A stretch of 64,000 nucleotides of DNA from Rheinheimera mesophila. Its GTDB lineage: Bacteria > Pseudomonadota > Gammaproteobacteria > Enterobacterales > Alteromonadaceae. The notes beneath the pieces are model-generated. The model ran no database searches. It worked only from the letters and a program-made list of their open reading frames with translations, and was not told the DNA's origin. Both the position numbers and the translations under genes were made by a program. The stretch is from assembly GCF_000986865.1 (NCBI RefSeq), contig NZ_LAVS01000001.1, positions 186,001 to 250,000 of the forward strand, in the 5' to 3' direction. Of this stretch, positions 1 through 8,957 are shown in pieces (the first letter of the stretch is position 1; each line of letters begins with the position of its first letter).

Positions 1-911
1 AGATAAACTTCAATCTGGTACTCAAAATTAAACAGCTGTTTGAGCCTGTCGCGCTGGATCACTAAATTATCAAAAGGCGATAACAACCAGACTTTATTCG
101 GCAATTTTGGAGGTATATTGTTAGTAAGTGCTAACTGGGGCCTGTAGTAATAGGTCTTTCCAGCCAGCAAAAAGCTGTGCAGCCTGCCCTGCTCCAACTG
201 TTGCTGTAATTGACTCTTCAGCACGGCCTGGATATTTTTACGCAGATAACCTATCTGCTGCACAGTCGCCACAGCCTGACTTTGCAGGCAACGATCGATT
301 AAGTAATCGGCGAACTCAGCCTCTGTGGGTGGCTGATGCTCGGCATGTGAAGGCCAAACCCGCTCCGTCAGATCATAAACTTTCTGGAACTTATCCCGCC
401 GCGCCACCATCAGCTTGCCTTGCATAAATAGCTGTTCCAGCGCCTGTTTGGCCGGTTGCCAGTCCCACCAGGCCGCGCTTTTCTTGCCCTGACTGACGAA
501 ATCACTGGCTTTGAGCGGTCCTTCGGCTGCAATACGGGCCAGCACGTCGTTCATCAGGTGCTGTTCAGGGTTAAACCAGTGCGTGTTGCCGTTTTGTATT
601 AACAGCTTACGCTGCAAACTAAAACGATAATCTTCGGCGGGTAAAAATGCCGTAGCGTGCGACCAGTATTCAAAACTTTGCTTTTGTTCCAGCGCTTTCT
701 CCAGCATCTTCGGCTGGTAGTTTTTGATTCGGTTGTACAGCACATGATGATGCGCTCGCTCGACTACATAAATCGAATCAAGCTGCACATAACTGATCTG
801 CCTGAGCACCTGCGCCACAGCATCCTTCCCCGCGGCAGGCGTTAGCAAGCCCTGGTGCTGCACTATCAGGCGGCGTAATTCATCAGGGCTAAAGGGGCAA
901 GAGGCAGTCAT
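1..911 (-). CDS. Winged-helix DNA glycosylase, YcaQ/AlkX type (partial, C-terminus cut off)
   Basis: The reverse frame stays open from an ATG at 911 to the window edge (about 303 codons), so the C-terminus is missing. The protein resembles the HTH_42 family, which includes E. coli YcaQ (AlkX) and AlkZ, glycosylases that unhook DNA interstrand crosslinks and bulky alkylated bases. Residues 43-45 read Gln-Leu-Asp, matching the QxD motif of the AlkX branch rather than QxQ of AlkZ; family and motif are recalled knowledge. An AERAHHHVLYNR-like stretch follows, as in the family. It lies only 3 bp upstream of trmN on the same strand, so the two could be cotranscribed. Family confident, exact substrate inferred. 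Confidence 0.8.
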   Translation of the reverse strand, partial: MTASCPFSPDELRRLIVQHQGLLTPAAGKDAVAQVLRQISYVQLDSIYVVERAHHHVLYNRIKNYQPKMLEKALEQKQSFEYWSHATAFLPAEDYRFSLQRKLLIQNGNTHWFNPEQHLMNDVLARIAAEGPLKASDFVSQGKKSAAWWDWQPAKQALEQLFMQGKLMVARRDKFQKVYDLTERVWPSHAEHQPPTEAEFADYLIDRCLQSQAVATVQQIGYLRKNIQAVLKSQLQQQLEQGRLHSFLLAGKTYYYRPQLALTNNIPPKLPNKVWLLSPFDNLVIQRDRLKQLFNFEYQIEVY

Positions 912-914
912 CCG

Positions 915-1643
915 TTAAAACCTTAGATAAAAATCGGCCAGAAGGGTTCGGTAGGCGTCACTGTACTGGCCAGGACTTTGCTGTATCAAGAGTTCTGTTT
1001 GTTCTACCTGGCCGGATACGGCACTGGCACTAAAATCCAATAACTGCAATTTGGCGGCTTTGTGAGCTGTAGTTTTGACCAGACAACGCCGTTGTAAACC
1101 CCAGCCAGCCTGTTCTGCTACTGCACTAAAATCAACATCCGCAGGCAGCACCAGACAAAAATGTGCATCTGGAGCAGCAAGTTGCCTGGCAACACGAGCT
1201 AAGTCTGTAAATGACAAGCTATCGGTATGGCGAGCCTGATGCCGTTTTGCATCAGCAGCAGCTAAACTCTGCTGAAAATACGGAGGATTGCTGATAATCA
1301 GCTCAAATCCATGCTCTGGTTGGTTATCCGTCGCCGCATAGGTTAGAATATCGGCCTGAATGACGTGGATTTGTGTCGCCCAACGACTGGCAGCGACATT
1401 ATCCTGTGCCTGTAAGGCCGCTTCCTGGTCCAGTTCAACCGCAAAAATAGCAGGGGTCACCCCTGACTTTTGCAAACGCTGCGCCAGCATCAGAGACAAA
1501 ATGCCACTACCTGTACCTATATCCAACGCTGGGCCAGCCTTGGGTAAGGTGGCCCAGGCGCCCAACAAAAAGGCATCTGTGCCGACTTTCATCGCACAGC
1601 GGTCGTGGCCAACAAAAAATTCTTTACACCAAAAGCCGCTCAC
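915..1643 (-). CDS. trmN: tRNA1(Val) (adenine(37)-N6)-methyltransferase TrmN6
   Basis: This SAM-dependent methyltransferase modifies A37 of tRNA1-Val (E. coli YfiC). Visible features are the family N-terminal block with HDRCAMKVGTD, the SAM-binding motif DIGTGSG at residues 41-47 and the amino-methyltransferase motif NPPY at 119-122. I chose the GTG at 1643 because a good Shine-Dalgarno (AAAGGG) lies 5 bp upstream and the protein then starts just before the conserved KEFF block; a TTG at 1664 would add seven residues. It is divergent from srmB, as in E. coli, with about 100 bp between the starts. Length 242 residues, normal for the family. Confidence 0.9.
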   Translation of the reverse strand: MSGFWCKEFFVGHDRCAMKVGTDAFLLGAWATLPKAGPALDIGTGSGILSLMLAQRLQKSGVTPAIFAVELDQEAALQAQDNVAASRWATQIHVIQADILTYAATDNQPEHGFELIISNPPYFQQSLAAADAKRHQARHTDSLSFTDLARVARQLAAPDAHFCLVLPADVDFSAVAEQAGWGLQRRCLVKTTAHKAAKLQLLDFSASAVSGQVEQTELLIQQSPGQYSDAYRTLLADFYLRF

Positions 1644-1746
1644 AACTGCCCTTTCTAAGGTCAAAGAGTGGCAGTGTATAAGATGTTGTTTTGCCTGTCA
1701 GTACAACATCGAATTCAACGTGTTCTAAACAGAAGGTATACAAAGC

Positions 1747-3006
1747 GTGAGCGAAAATAACACTGCACAGGAAAAAATCACCTTTGCTGAGTTTCAACTG
1801 GATGACAGCTTAGAGAAAACGCTGAGCAAAGCAGGCTTCAAAGAAGCCACCAGCATTCAGAAACTGGCTATTCCTGTGGCTTTGGAAGGCCGCGACATTT
1901 TGGCCAGTGCGCCAACTGGCACAGGCAAAACTCTGGCATTTTTATTGCCAGCGATACAGTACCTGCTGGATTTCCCGCGTCGTGATCCCGGATTTGCCCG
2001 GGTCCTCGTCATGACACCAACCCGTGAACTGGCTTATCAGATTTTCGAGCAGGTACAGCAACTGATTATGCTGACGGACCTGCATGCGGGTGTGATTACC
2101 GGTGGGATCAACTACGGCAGCCATAAAGAAACCTTAGAGAAAAACAACGATATTCTGGTGGCGACACCAGGTCGTTTAATTGAGTATCTGGACAATGAAA
2201 GTTTTCATGCCGACGAAGTCGAAGTACTGATCCTCGACGAAGCAGACCGTATGCTGGATATGGGTTTTGTCGGTGAAATGAACCGCATTATTCTCGAGGC
2301 TAAACGTCGCCGCCAAACCATGCTGTTCTCCGCAACTTTAGACGGTAACGGTGTAAAACGTTTCTCAGAACGCGCTTTGCGTGAGCCAGTGCTGTTGGAA
2401 GCAGCTCCACCACGTCGTGAAAAAGCCAAAATTCTGCAATGGATGCACGCCGCCGATGATGCGGCTCACAAGCTGGCTTTGCTTGTGCATATTCTGAAAC
2501 AGGAAGAGGTCAGCAAAGTCATAGTTTTTGTCAAAACCCGTGAGCGTTTAGCGACCTTAACCGGCCAGTTGGAAGCGGCGGGCTTGAAATGTTGCTGGTT
2601 ACAGGGCGAAATGCCACAGGACAAACGTCAACTGGCCTTACAGCGTTTCAGTAACGGTCAGGTTCGTATTCTGGTCGCAACCGATGTAGCGGCTCGGGGG
2701 CTGGATATTGATGATATCAGCCACGTGATTAACTACGATATGCCACGTACCGCGGATGTGTATGTGCACCGGATAGGCCGTACAGGCCGCGCCGGTAAAA
2801 AAGGCACAGCCATTTCGTTGGTAGAAGCTCATGATATTGCTGTAGTAGGTAAAGTAGAACGATATACGGAGCAGCCATTAAAACGGCGCTTTATCGAAGG
2901 TTTGCGCCCTAAACATAAAGAAGCCAAGGCACCAACCAAACAGAAAAAACCTAAAACTGCAGCCAAGAAAAAAGCCCTGAAAAAAGCCGCTAAAGCCAAG
3001 GCTTAA
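1747..3006 (+). CDS. srmB: DEAD-box ATP-dependent RNA helicase SrmB
   Basis: RNA helicase that acts in assembly of the 50S ribosomal subunit. The Q motif precedes motif I (APTGTGKT, residues 55-62); Ia PTRELA is at 91-96, DEAD at 164-167, SAT at 195-197, and the C-terminal helicase half carries ARGLD and HRIGRTGR. A lysine/alanine-rich basic tail follows from about residue 393. It begins with GTG at 1747. The N-terminal region and the neighbouring divergent trmN match the E. coli srmB locus, which separates it from RhlE, RhlB and DeaD. Length 419 residues, close to E. coli SrmB. Confidence 0.92.
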   Translation: MSENNTAQEKITFAEFQLDDSLEKTLSKAGFKEATSIQKLAIPVALEGRDILASAPTGTGKTLAFLLPAIQYLLDFPRRDPGFARVLVMTPTRELAYQIFEQVQQLIMLTDLHAGVITGGINYGSHKETLEKNNDILVATPGRLIEYLDNESFHADEVEVLILDEADRMLDMGFVGEMNRIILEAKRRRQTMLFSATLDGNGVKRFSERALREPVLLEAAPPRREKAKILQWMHAADDAAHKLALLVHILKQEEVSKVIVFVKTRERLATLTGQLEAAGLKCCWLQGEMPQDKRQLALQRFSNGQVRILVATDVAARGLDIDDISHVINYDMPRTADVYVHRIGRTGRAGKKGTAISLVEAHDIAVVGKVERYTEQPLKRRFIEGLRPKHKEAKAPTKQKKPKTAAKKKALKKAAKAKA

Positions 3007-3026
3007 CCCCAGTTCTATAGCAGAGA

Positions 3027-3056
3027 GGCCGGGCTCATGACTCGTTTTGCCCGGCC
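3027..3056. other. GC-rich hairpin between convergent srmB and the CBM9/DUF5916 gene
   Basis: An 8-bp perfect inverted repeat (GGCCGGGC / GCCCGGCC, 14-nt loop) sits in the 85-bp gap between two convergent genes. It has no clear T-tract on either side, so it may be a weak bidirectional terminator or an mRNA 3' end stabiliser. Confidence 0.45.
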
Positions 3057-3091
3057 ACATCTGCCCTATGCTGGTATTCACTCAGCGGCTA

Positions 3092-5344
3092 TTACAATAA
3101 CCAGGCATAGCTGAACTTCATAAATACGGAGCGCTGATCCCGTTCCAGACTGGTTAATTCGTCATCCTGATAGGCATTATCGCTGTATCCTGCAAAAAAT
3201 AAGGTCTGTGGGTTTAGTTTGTATGAGTACAACAACTGGCTCCCTAAACTACGGTCCAGGCGCTGAGTCAGGCCCGGGTTATTCAGCGGATTTTGTTCAA
3301 TATCGCTGTAAATCAGTGTCAGGCGTAACAAACTACGGACAGAAAATTGATAGCTAAAGCGCAGATCGGTCAGATTAGCCGTAAAGACTTCAGCACCATC
3401 AGCCTCTAAATATCTGTAGGTATGGCGCGCCTCTATTTGCAGATGGGTACTGGCATTCCAGCTCATTTGCGGTGCAACCTGCACCAGCTCGCCCAGCCTG
3501 TTATTGCGGTAGTCTATGGCATCTCCCAGCTCCACTTCCGCGTTGACATAAAGCGCAGGTAAAGGCCGGAATTCGGCAAAGGTAAGCAGTCGTTGTTCGT
3601 TGAACATCAGCGTATTGCCATCAATAGCCAAAGACTGGCTATTGAGCCGTGGCCCGGTTTTCTCTCTGTCGGCCAGACTCACAGAGAAAAAGCTCTGTTG
3701 CGGCCCCCAAAACTCCAGAAATAGCTCAGCTTCTTTTTCCAGCAACTCATTATTGGCGTTATGGCTGATATCCCAGTCGCCACTTAAAATCGCTCTGTTC
3801 CACCAGCTAGTCTCAGAAAACCACTGATACCCCAGCCCTTGCACAAATTTATGAAAGTCGGTTTGTGGCATATAGCCCATATCAGCGCGAAAGTCTTGTG
3901 CCAGCGCCAGATATTCGGTATTCCAGAACCAGGCCCCGTCATCATGCTCGTACATCAAAAAGTAAGCCGGATCGGATAAATCATCTGCCAGACGTAAACC
4001 CGCCTCTGAATCTGCAAAACTCTGGCGCAACTCTTCTGAATAGGCTGAGTCGGCATATAAATACTGCAGCACCAGCTCATCCTGATCGGTGAATTTATAC
4101 TTCAGATCCAGACCTGCCAAGTGGTTATGATAACTGTCGCTTTGGCGCAGGCTGCTGATCCAGCCCAAGGATAGATCGGCATTTAAATCATAACGGTATC
4201 GAAGTACCGCATTGGTGCTTTCTTCAGCCAATAGCGCCACATCAGACCCCAGGTTGCCTGGCACTATAAAGGTGGTGTTTTCATCATTAGCGGCAAAAAA
4301 GGCAAAAGAATGTTGCTGTTGTTTACCCGTCAACTTAGCGCCTATATCAGGAGCGCCTATGTTGCGGGTATAGACTAAATCCAGTGGTGAACTGAAATAA
4401 TCCTGATTATCGAGGAAAAACGCGCGTTTTTCGTCAAAAAATAACGAGAAGGTGTCGTTCATTGAAACCTGTGCCACGTCCGCTTCAACCTGAGAAAAAT
4501 CCGGATTGACTGTGGCATTGAGGTTAATATCCGGGGTGATGCCCCATTTTAAATCCAGACTGACTTCGGTATTAGGTTCGGTCTGCCAGTCGGTTTTCGC
4601 CTGTTTAGTCACGTCACGTTGCTGACTCGCTCCCGTCACTACAGAGGGCACCACACTAAAATGACTGCCCTGTTTGGCACCGGAAAACCCGGTAGCGACA
4701 CGCATTTGGCAAATCCAGCACGGATTTACTCGCTCAATTTTATTGCTGGATAAGCGGTGTTTTACATCCCGTGGATAAAACCGCACCAGCTCAATACGCC
4801 ACTGTTGCTCTGCAAGCTTATCGTTAAAGTTTAAAATCCGTAGCGGGATGGCGATTTCAACCTGATAACCATCAGCAGTCAGTTGGCCAACACTTTGCCA
4901 AATACCGTCCCAGGCATCACTTTCATCGCCTGTAATTTCATTTTCTATCGCATCCGCTTGCACACCCAGCGGGTTACTGAAAAACTGATACGCCAGTTTT
5001 TGATCGTTATAGCTATCAATTTTGACGCCGACTAAGTCATCTTCCCACACATCATCTCTGTCTTTTAAAAAAGCGCGGATTTGCGAAGGGTTCGGATCTT
5101 TGGCTGTAAAGGCCAGATAAAAGTAGTCGCCGTTTTCCAAGAGCAACACTTCGGTTTCGACCGGGGCTGGGGTATTTTCCGATGGCCAGCTATTAATCTC
5201 TATCTTTACTTTGTTGGCCTGAGCCCAGGCTACGTCAGATAAATCACCATCAATACTGATAGCTTGAGTGGTTTTTGGGATTTGAATATCGGCCACAGCA
5301 CCGGCGGAAACAACAGCGATCCAGAGAAAAAACCAACGTAGCAT
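3092..5344 (-). CDS. Exported CBM9-like/DUF5916 protein (probable outer-membrane associated)
   Basis: The protein has 750 residues. An N-terminal signal peptide (cleavage near residue 18) leads into a CBM9-like beta-sandwich at about 25-220, with the family opening IDGDLSDVAW and an NPLG motif; Cys209 and Cys212 close it. The long remainder (about 240-750) is rich in alternating aromatic and polar strands and ends in a hydrophobic residue, as in DUF5916 proteins predicted to form a beta-barrel. Such proteins often accompany polymer use in marine bacteria, but no degradative enzyme is adjacent here. Start ATG has AAGGA 8 bp upstream. It faces srmB and follows gsk after a terminator. Family good, function unknown. 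Confidence 0.75.
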   Translation of the reverse strand: MLRWFFLWIAVVSAGAVADIQIPKTTQAISIDGDLSDVAWAQANKVKIEINSWPSENTPAPVETEVLLLENGDYFYLAFTAKDPNPSQIRAFLKDRDDVWEDDLVGVKIDSYNDQKLAYQFFSNPLGVQADAIENEITGDESDAWDGIWQSVGQLTADGYQVEIAIPLRILNFNDKLAEQQWRIELVRFYPRDVKHRLSSNKIERVNPCWICQMRVATGFSGAKQGSHFSVVPSVVTGASQQRDVTKQAKTDWQTEPNTEVSLDLKWGITPDINLNATVNPDFSQVEADVAQVSMNDTFSLFFDEKRAFFLDNQDYFSSPLDLVYTRNIGAPDIGAKLTGKQQQHSFAFFAANDENTTFIVPGNLGSDVALLAEESTNAVLRYRYDLNADLSLGWISSLRQSDSYHNHLAGLDLKYKFTDQDELVLQYLYADSAYSEELRQSFADSEAGLRLADDLSDPAYFLMYEHDDGAWFWNTEYLALAQDFRADMGYMPQTDFHKFVQGLGYQWFSETSWWNRAILSGDWDISHNANNELLEKEAELFLEFWGPQQSFFSVSLADREKTGPRLNSQSLAIDGNTLMFNEQRLLTFAEFRPLPALYVNAEVELGDAIDYRNNRLGELVQVAPQMSWNASTHLQIEARHTYRYLEADGAEVFTANLTDLRFSYQFSVRSLLRLTLIYSDIEQNPLNNPGLTQRLDRSLGSQLLYSYKLNPQTLFFAGYSDNAYQDDELTSLERDQRSVFMKFSYAWLL

Positions 5345-5407
5345 TCAGGCATCCTTGTACAGCAGGAGAAAAACTCAGCGGCACTATATAGAAAGACGTC
5401 AGAAATA

Positions 5408-5432
5408 AGAAGACCGGACATGCCGGCCTTCT
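5408..5432 (-). terminator. Rho-independent terminator after gsk
   Basis: On the reverse strand a stem AGAAGGCCGG / CCGGTCTTCT with a 5-nt loop and one wobble pair lies about 30 bp past the gsk stop and is followed by a T-rich stretch. It separates gsk from the DUF5916 gene. Confidence 0.6.
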
Positions 5433-5462
5433 CAGAGGATTTTGTAACTGGCTGTTACCCTG

Positions 5463-6761
5463 TTACCTGTCCCAGTAACTTTCTTCCAGCGAGTCTTCTT
5501 TTTCCGGTAAGCCTTTGGATAAACGCGGTGCATTTTGTACCAGAATAGCGTAACTGACCCGGTTGGCGTATTTACAGATCTGGGCAAAAGATGAATAGGC
5601 CAGATAAGGCTGCTCGTGTTTACTGGATAACGGCAAAGTTTGACGGTGGAAATGATTGGCCGCTATGTCATGCAAAATCGCTGCTAAAGCACCATCGCCT
5701 GCGCCATTGGTGTTTTTAATCCGCTCAGGGCCACCCAGATAAGGGTCGATATGTGAGTAGACTTTCACCGGTTGCTGACAGTCTTTTTTCTGCATAGGAC
5801 GGCTGAACTCAAATTCGTTGTAGTCTGCCAAAGCACCGGACTTAATAGGATTGGTGGTTTCGCGCTTCACCGAAGCGTCAGTATAACCACATAAATACAA
5901 ACCCTCTGGACCAGCAGTGAGCAGCACCATATCGACATAATCCAGCGCTGCTTCTGCCGCCAGCAAAGGATCAGCAAACCCCGTCAGAGCTTCGGCTTCC
6001 AGCTCGTTCATCGCCAGCACATTGACATACTGCGCCAGTGTTTGCTGAATCAGCTCTCTGTGCTCTTCGACCAAATGTTTAGTGCCTAAACTCATCACTA
6101 CAGGCACTTCTGCTGTTTTAGCATCGGACAACATTTTGATCATCGCCTGCTGGATGGGCTGGTTGGTGGCACGCAGCGGATAAGCACTGACCACTATAGC
6201 CGCGGCTTTGGCAATAATATCGGTCGGGATATAAGCCGGAGTTAACTCGTCCATATCACCCGGATCGATCACAAAAGTACGTTCACCATCCGGGGTGATC
6301 ATCGTAATACCGCGACCAATATCACCCGGCACGCCTTGCAAATGGTTCATATCCACTTTGCTGCTGGTATGGCATAAGTAGTGATAGGCTGGCGACCCCA
6401 ATTGAATATTGGACGACATCACGCCCAGTAACACCGATTTATCATCCGCCAGCACAGAGTAGTTATGCACTGTATTGCCTATGGTACCGCCGGCAAAGTG
6501 ATCAGAAATCGCGTTAGAGCCCACCAGTTCCTGATAAATCAGATCGGCTTTGCCGTGCTCCACTAAGTTGGATAAACCTTTGCCTATGCCATACTTTTGC
6601 AGAAACTCGTCACTGACATTGGCAATCACGTCCACTATGGTTTGGTCCAACCCTACAATATAAGTATCCAGTTCAGGCCGCACTTCGTAGCTGGGCAATG
6701 TCAGCTTAGGCTGAGACACAGGAAAATAATGTTTGAGTTTACGACGACCAGGGAATTTCAT
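5463..6761 (-). CDS. gsk: Inosine/guanosine kinase
   Basis: Purine-salvage kinase of the PfkB/ribokinase superfamily, phosphorylating guanosine and inosine with ATP in the cytoplasm. The start MKFPGRRK, the block AGGTIGNTVHNYSVLADD at about 90-107, the catalytic GAGD anion-hole motif at 353-356 and the C-terminal EDSLEESYWDR match E. coli Gsk almost word for word. Length is 432 residues against 434 in E. coli. It is apparently a single-gene unit with terminators on both sides: yaaA's terminator lies upstream and its own lies at 5408-5432. Confidence 0.95.
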   Translation of the reverse strand: MKFPGRRKLKHYFPVSQPKLTLPSYEVRPELDTYIVGLDQTIVDVIANVSDEFLQKYGIGKGLSNLVEHGKADLIYQELVGSNAISDHFAGGTIGNTVHNYSVLADDKSVLLGVMSSNIQLGSPAYHYLCHTSSKVDMNHLQGVPGDIGRGITMITPDGERTFVIDPGDMDELTPAYIPTDIIAKAAAIVVSAYPLRATNQPIQQAMIKMLSDAKTAEVPVVMSLGTKHLVEEHRELIQQTLAQYVNVLAMNELEAEALTGFADPLLAAEAALDYVDMVLLTAGPEGLYLCGYTDASVKRETTNPIKSGALADYNEFEFSRPMQKKDCQQPVKVYSHIDPYLGGPERIKNTNGAGDGALAAILHDIAANHFHRQTLPLSSKHEQPYLAYSSFAQICKYANRVSYAILVQNAPRLSKGLPEKEDSLEESYWDR

Positions 6762-6823
6762 AAGGCAGCACTCGGATCAATAGAGCCGCGCATTTTAGCA
6801 AAAGCCAATTAAAAAAGCGCAGG

Positions 6824-6851
6824 AAAAAGCCGCAGTTTTCTGCAGCTTTTT
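6824..6851 (-). terminator. Rho-independent terminator after yaaA
   Basis: A 12-bp stem (AAAAAGCTGCAG / CTGCGGCTTTTT on the reverse strand, one wobble, AAAA loop) ends in a T-run about 30 bp past the yaaA stop. The flanking A and T runs could let it work in both directions. Confidence 0.75.
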
Positions 6852-6879
6852 CGCTTACTGAGCCTAAAAACGGCGAAGA

Positions 6880-7659
6880 TTAATCCTGTTGTTGCATCCG
6901 TGTAAACACCAGTGTATCGGCTTTGGATTCGGCGCTGCTAAACTGATAGCCTGCGCTGTTGAATTGCTTCAGGCCTTCGACCTGATCAATCTGTTGTTCA
7001 ATCACATAGCGTGCCATCAGGCCACGGGCTTTTTTGGCGAAAAAGCTGATGATTTTATACTGACCATTTTTAAAATCTTTAAATTCCACATTCAGCACTT
7101 TAGCTTTCAGTGCTTTTTTGTCGACGGCTTTAAAGTATTCCTGTGAGGCTAAGTTCAGCAGAATGGCTGAGTTTAACTGCTCCAGTTGTTGATTCAGTTC
7201 TGTACTGATGCGATCGCCCCAGAACTGATATAAATTTTTACCCCGGCCATTTTCCAGGGCAGTGCCCATCTCCAGACGATAAGGCTGCATCAAATCCAAA
7301 GGCCGTAATACACCATACAAGCCACTTAAAATACGCAAGTGCTGCTGGGCATAGTCCAACTCATGTTGTTTCAGGCTGGAGGCTTGCAAGCCCTGATATA
7401 CATCCCCATTAAAAGCAAACAGAGCCTGACGGGCATTGTCCGCTGTAAAAGGAGTCGACCACTGGGCAAACCTGGCTGCATTTAGCCCAGCCAGTTTATC
7501 ACTGATCTGCATCAGGCTGGATAGCTGAGCTGGTGTCAGGTCGCGGCAATAAGGCATCAACTCCAAACTTTGATCCAGCAACGCAGGCTGAGTAAAAGCA
7601 GTGACGGATAACGGACTTTGGTAGTCTAAATCTTTGGCGGGTGATATCACCATCAACAT
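6880..7659 (-). CDS. yaaA: Peroxide stress protein YaaA (DUF328)
   Basis: YaaA binds DNA and lowers free intracellular iron during hydrogen peroxide stress in E. coli. The start [12 protein letters not shown] and the internal blocks NGDVYQGL and [22 protein letters not shown] are family hallmarks. Length 259 residues, as expected. The gene is divergent from tal across 295 bp. In E. coli yaaA is also close to talB, so the neighbourhood is conserved. No OxyR site could be identified by eye. Confidence 0.92.
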   Translation of the reverse strand: MLMVISPAKDLDYQSPLSVTAFTQPALLDQSLELMPYCRDLTPAQLSSLMQISDKLAGLNAARFAQWSTPFTADNARQALFAFNGDVYQGLQASSLKQHELDYAQQHLRILSGLYGVLRPLDLMQPYRLEMGTALENGRGKNLYQFWGDRISTELNQQLEQLNSAILLNLASQEYFKAVDKKALKAKVLNVEFKDFKNGQYKIISFFAKKARGLMARYVIEQQIDQVEGLKQFNSAGYQFSSAESKADTLVFTRMQQQD

Positions 7660-7954
7660 GAGTTTTGCATTCCTCTACAACGAATTGACGCGACTATATC
7701 AAATTAAAGGTTTTAGCTCGACAACAAAACTCAATACGGACGCGGCTTAGGCATGGTTTTTAGTTTTTTTCATGGTAAGCTCTGATCCGTCTGCAGCGCT
7801 TATAAAATAAGGCTGCGACCAGCAAAAGTAGCAGAATTCCGAATGCCGGAAACTTAGCGCAAAAGCCTGTTTTTGTGTTGTAATTTTCCTACATTTATTT
7901 AGTATTGAACCCTATATCACCGACTTGTGATCAGAAAAACGGTAATAAAACAAT

Positions 7955-8911
7955 ATGAGCACTTTATTAGAACAGCTAAAAGCAGTGACTACAGTGGTAG
8001 TCGATAGTGGTGATTTAGGCGCCATTGAACAATTCCGCCCTGTAGACGCGACAACCAACCCGTCTTTATTACTCAACGCCAGTCAGTTGGAGTTTTCTAA
8101 ACCGTTATTGGCTCAGGCTGTGGCTTATGCCAAAAGCAAAAGCTCCGATCTGGCCACACAAATCAGCATAGCCAGTGATAAATTTGCGGTGGATATTGGC
8201 ACACAAATCAGCAAGTTAGTCCCTGGCCGCGTGTCAACCGAAGTGGATGCCCGTTTATCTTTTGATACTCAGGCCAGTATCAATAAAGCACTACAACTGG
8301 TGGCGTTGTATCAAGAAAATGGCGTTAGCAAAGACCGCATTCTGATCAAAATCGCTTCGACCTGGGAAGGCATTCAGGCCGCCCGTCAACTGGAGCAACA
8401 AGGTATTCAGTGTAACCTGACCTTGTTGTTTCATATGGCTCAAGCCCGCGCCTGTGCTGAGGCTGGTGTGTTTTTAATTTCTCCTTTTGTTGGTCGTATT
8501 CTGGATTGGTACAAAGCCAATACCAAACAAGATTACACAGCAGAAACAGATCCCGGCGTGCTGTCCGTACGTGAAATTTATCGCTACTTCAAAACCTATG
8601 GCCACAAAACCGTGGTGATGGGTGCAAGTTTCCGCAATACAGGTGAAGTTTTGGCTTTAGCTGGCTGTGACCGTTTAACCATCAGCCCGGCTTTACTGGA
8701 AGAATTAAGTCAGCAACAAGGCACCTTAACAGTGCACTTGAAAGACACTGGCTCTACCGCCAAAGAAACTGCGGCCTTAACTGAAGCAGAATTCCGCTGG
8801 GCTTTGAATGAAGATGCGATGGCCACCGAAAAACTGTCGGAAGGTATCCGTAAATTTGCCGTGGACCAACGTAAGCTGGAAAGCTTAATCCAGGCGCAGC
8901 TAGAAGCTTAA
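7955..8911 (+). CDS. tal: Transaldolase
   Basis: Pentose phosphate pathway enzyme that moves a dihydroxyacetone unit between sedoheptulose-7-phosphate and glyceraldehyde-3-phosphate. The class motif DATTNPSLL at 31-39 and the Schiff-base Lys132 in [11 protein letters not shown] are present at the E. coli positions. Length 318 residues (E. coli TalB 317). It is followed 46 bp later by pgi, an arrangement seen in many marine gammaproteobacteria, so the two probably form a sugar-phosphate operon. The 295-bp upstream region, shared with divergent yaaA, is AT-rich close to the start and must hold both promoters, which I could not place. Confidence 0.95.
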   Translation: MSTLLEQLKAVTTVVVDSGDLGAIEQFRPVDATTNPSLLLNASQLEFSKPLLAQAVAYAKSKSSDLATQISIASDKFAVDIGTQISKLVPGRVSTEVDARLSFDTQASINKALQLVALYQENGVSKDRILIKIASTWEGIQAARQLEQQGIQCNLTLLFHMAQARACAEAGVFLISPFVGRILDWYKANTKQDYTAETDPGVLSVREIYRYFKTYGHKTVVMGASFRNTGEVLALAGCDRLTISPALLEELSQQQGTLTVHLKDTGSTAKETAALTEAEFRWALNEDAMATEKLSEGIRKFAVDQRKLESLIQAQLEA

Positions 8912-8957
8912 TTTCAGGCTTTATCTCGATTATCACAGGATCACTACAGGAGTTTAT

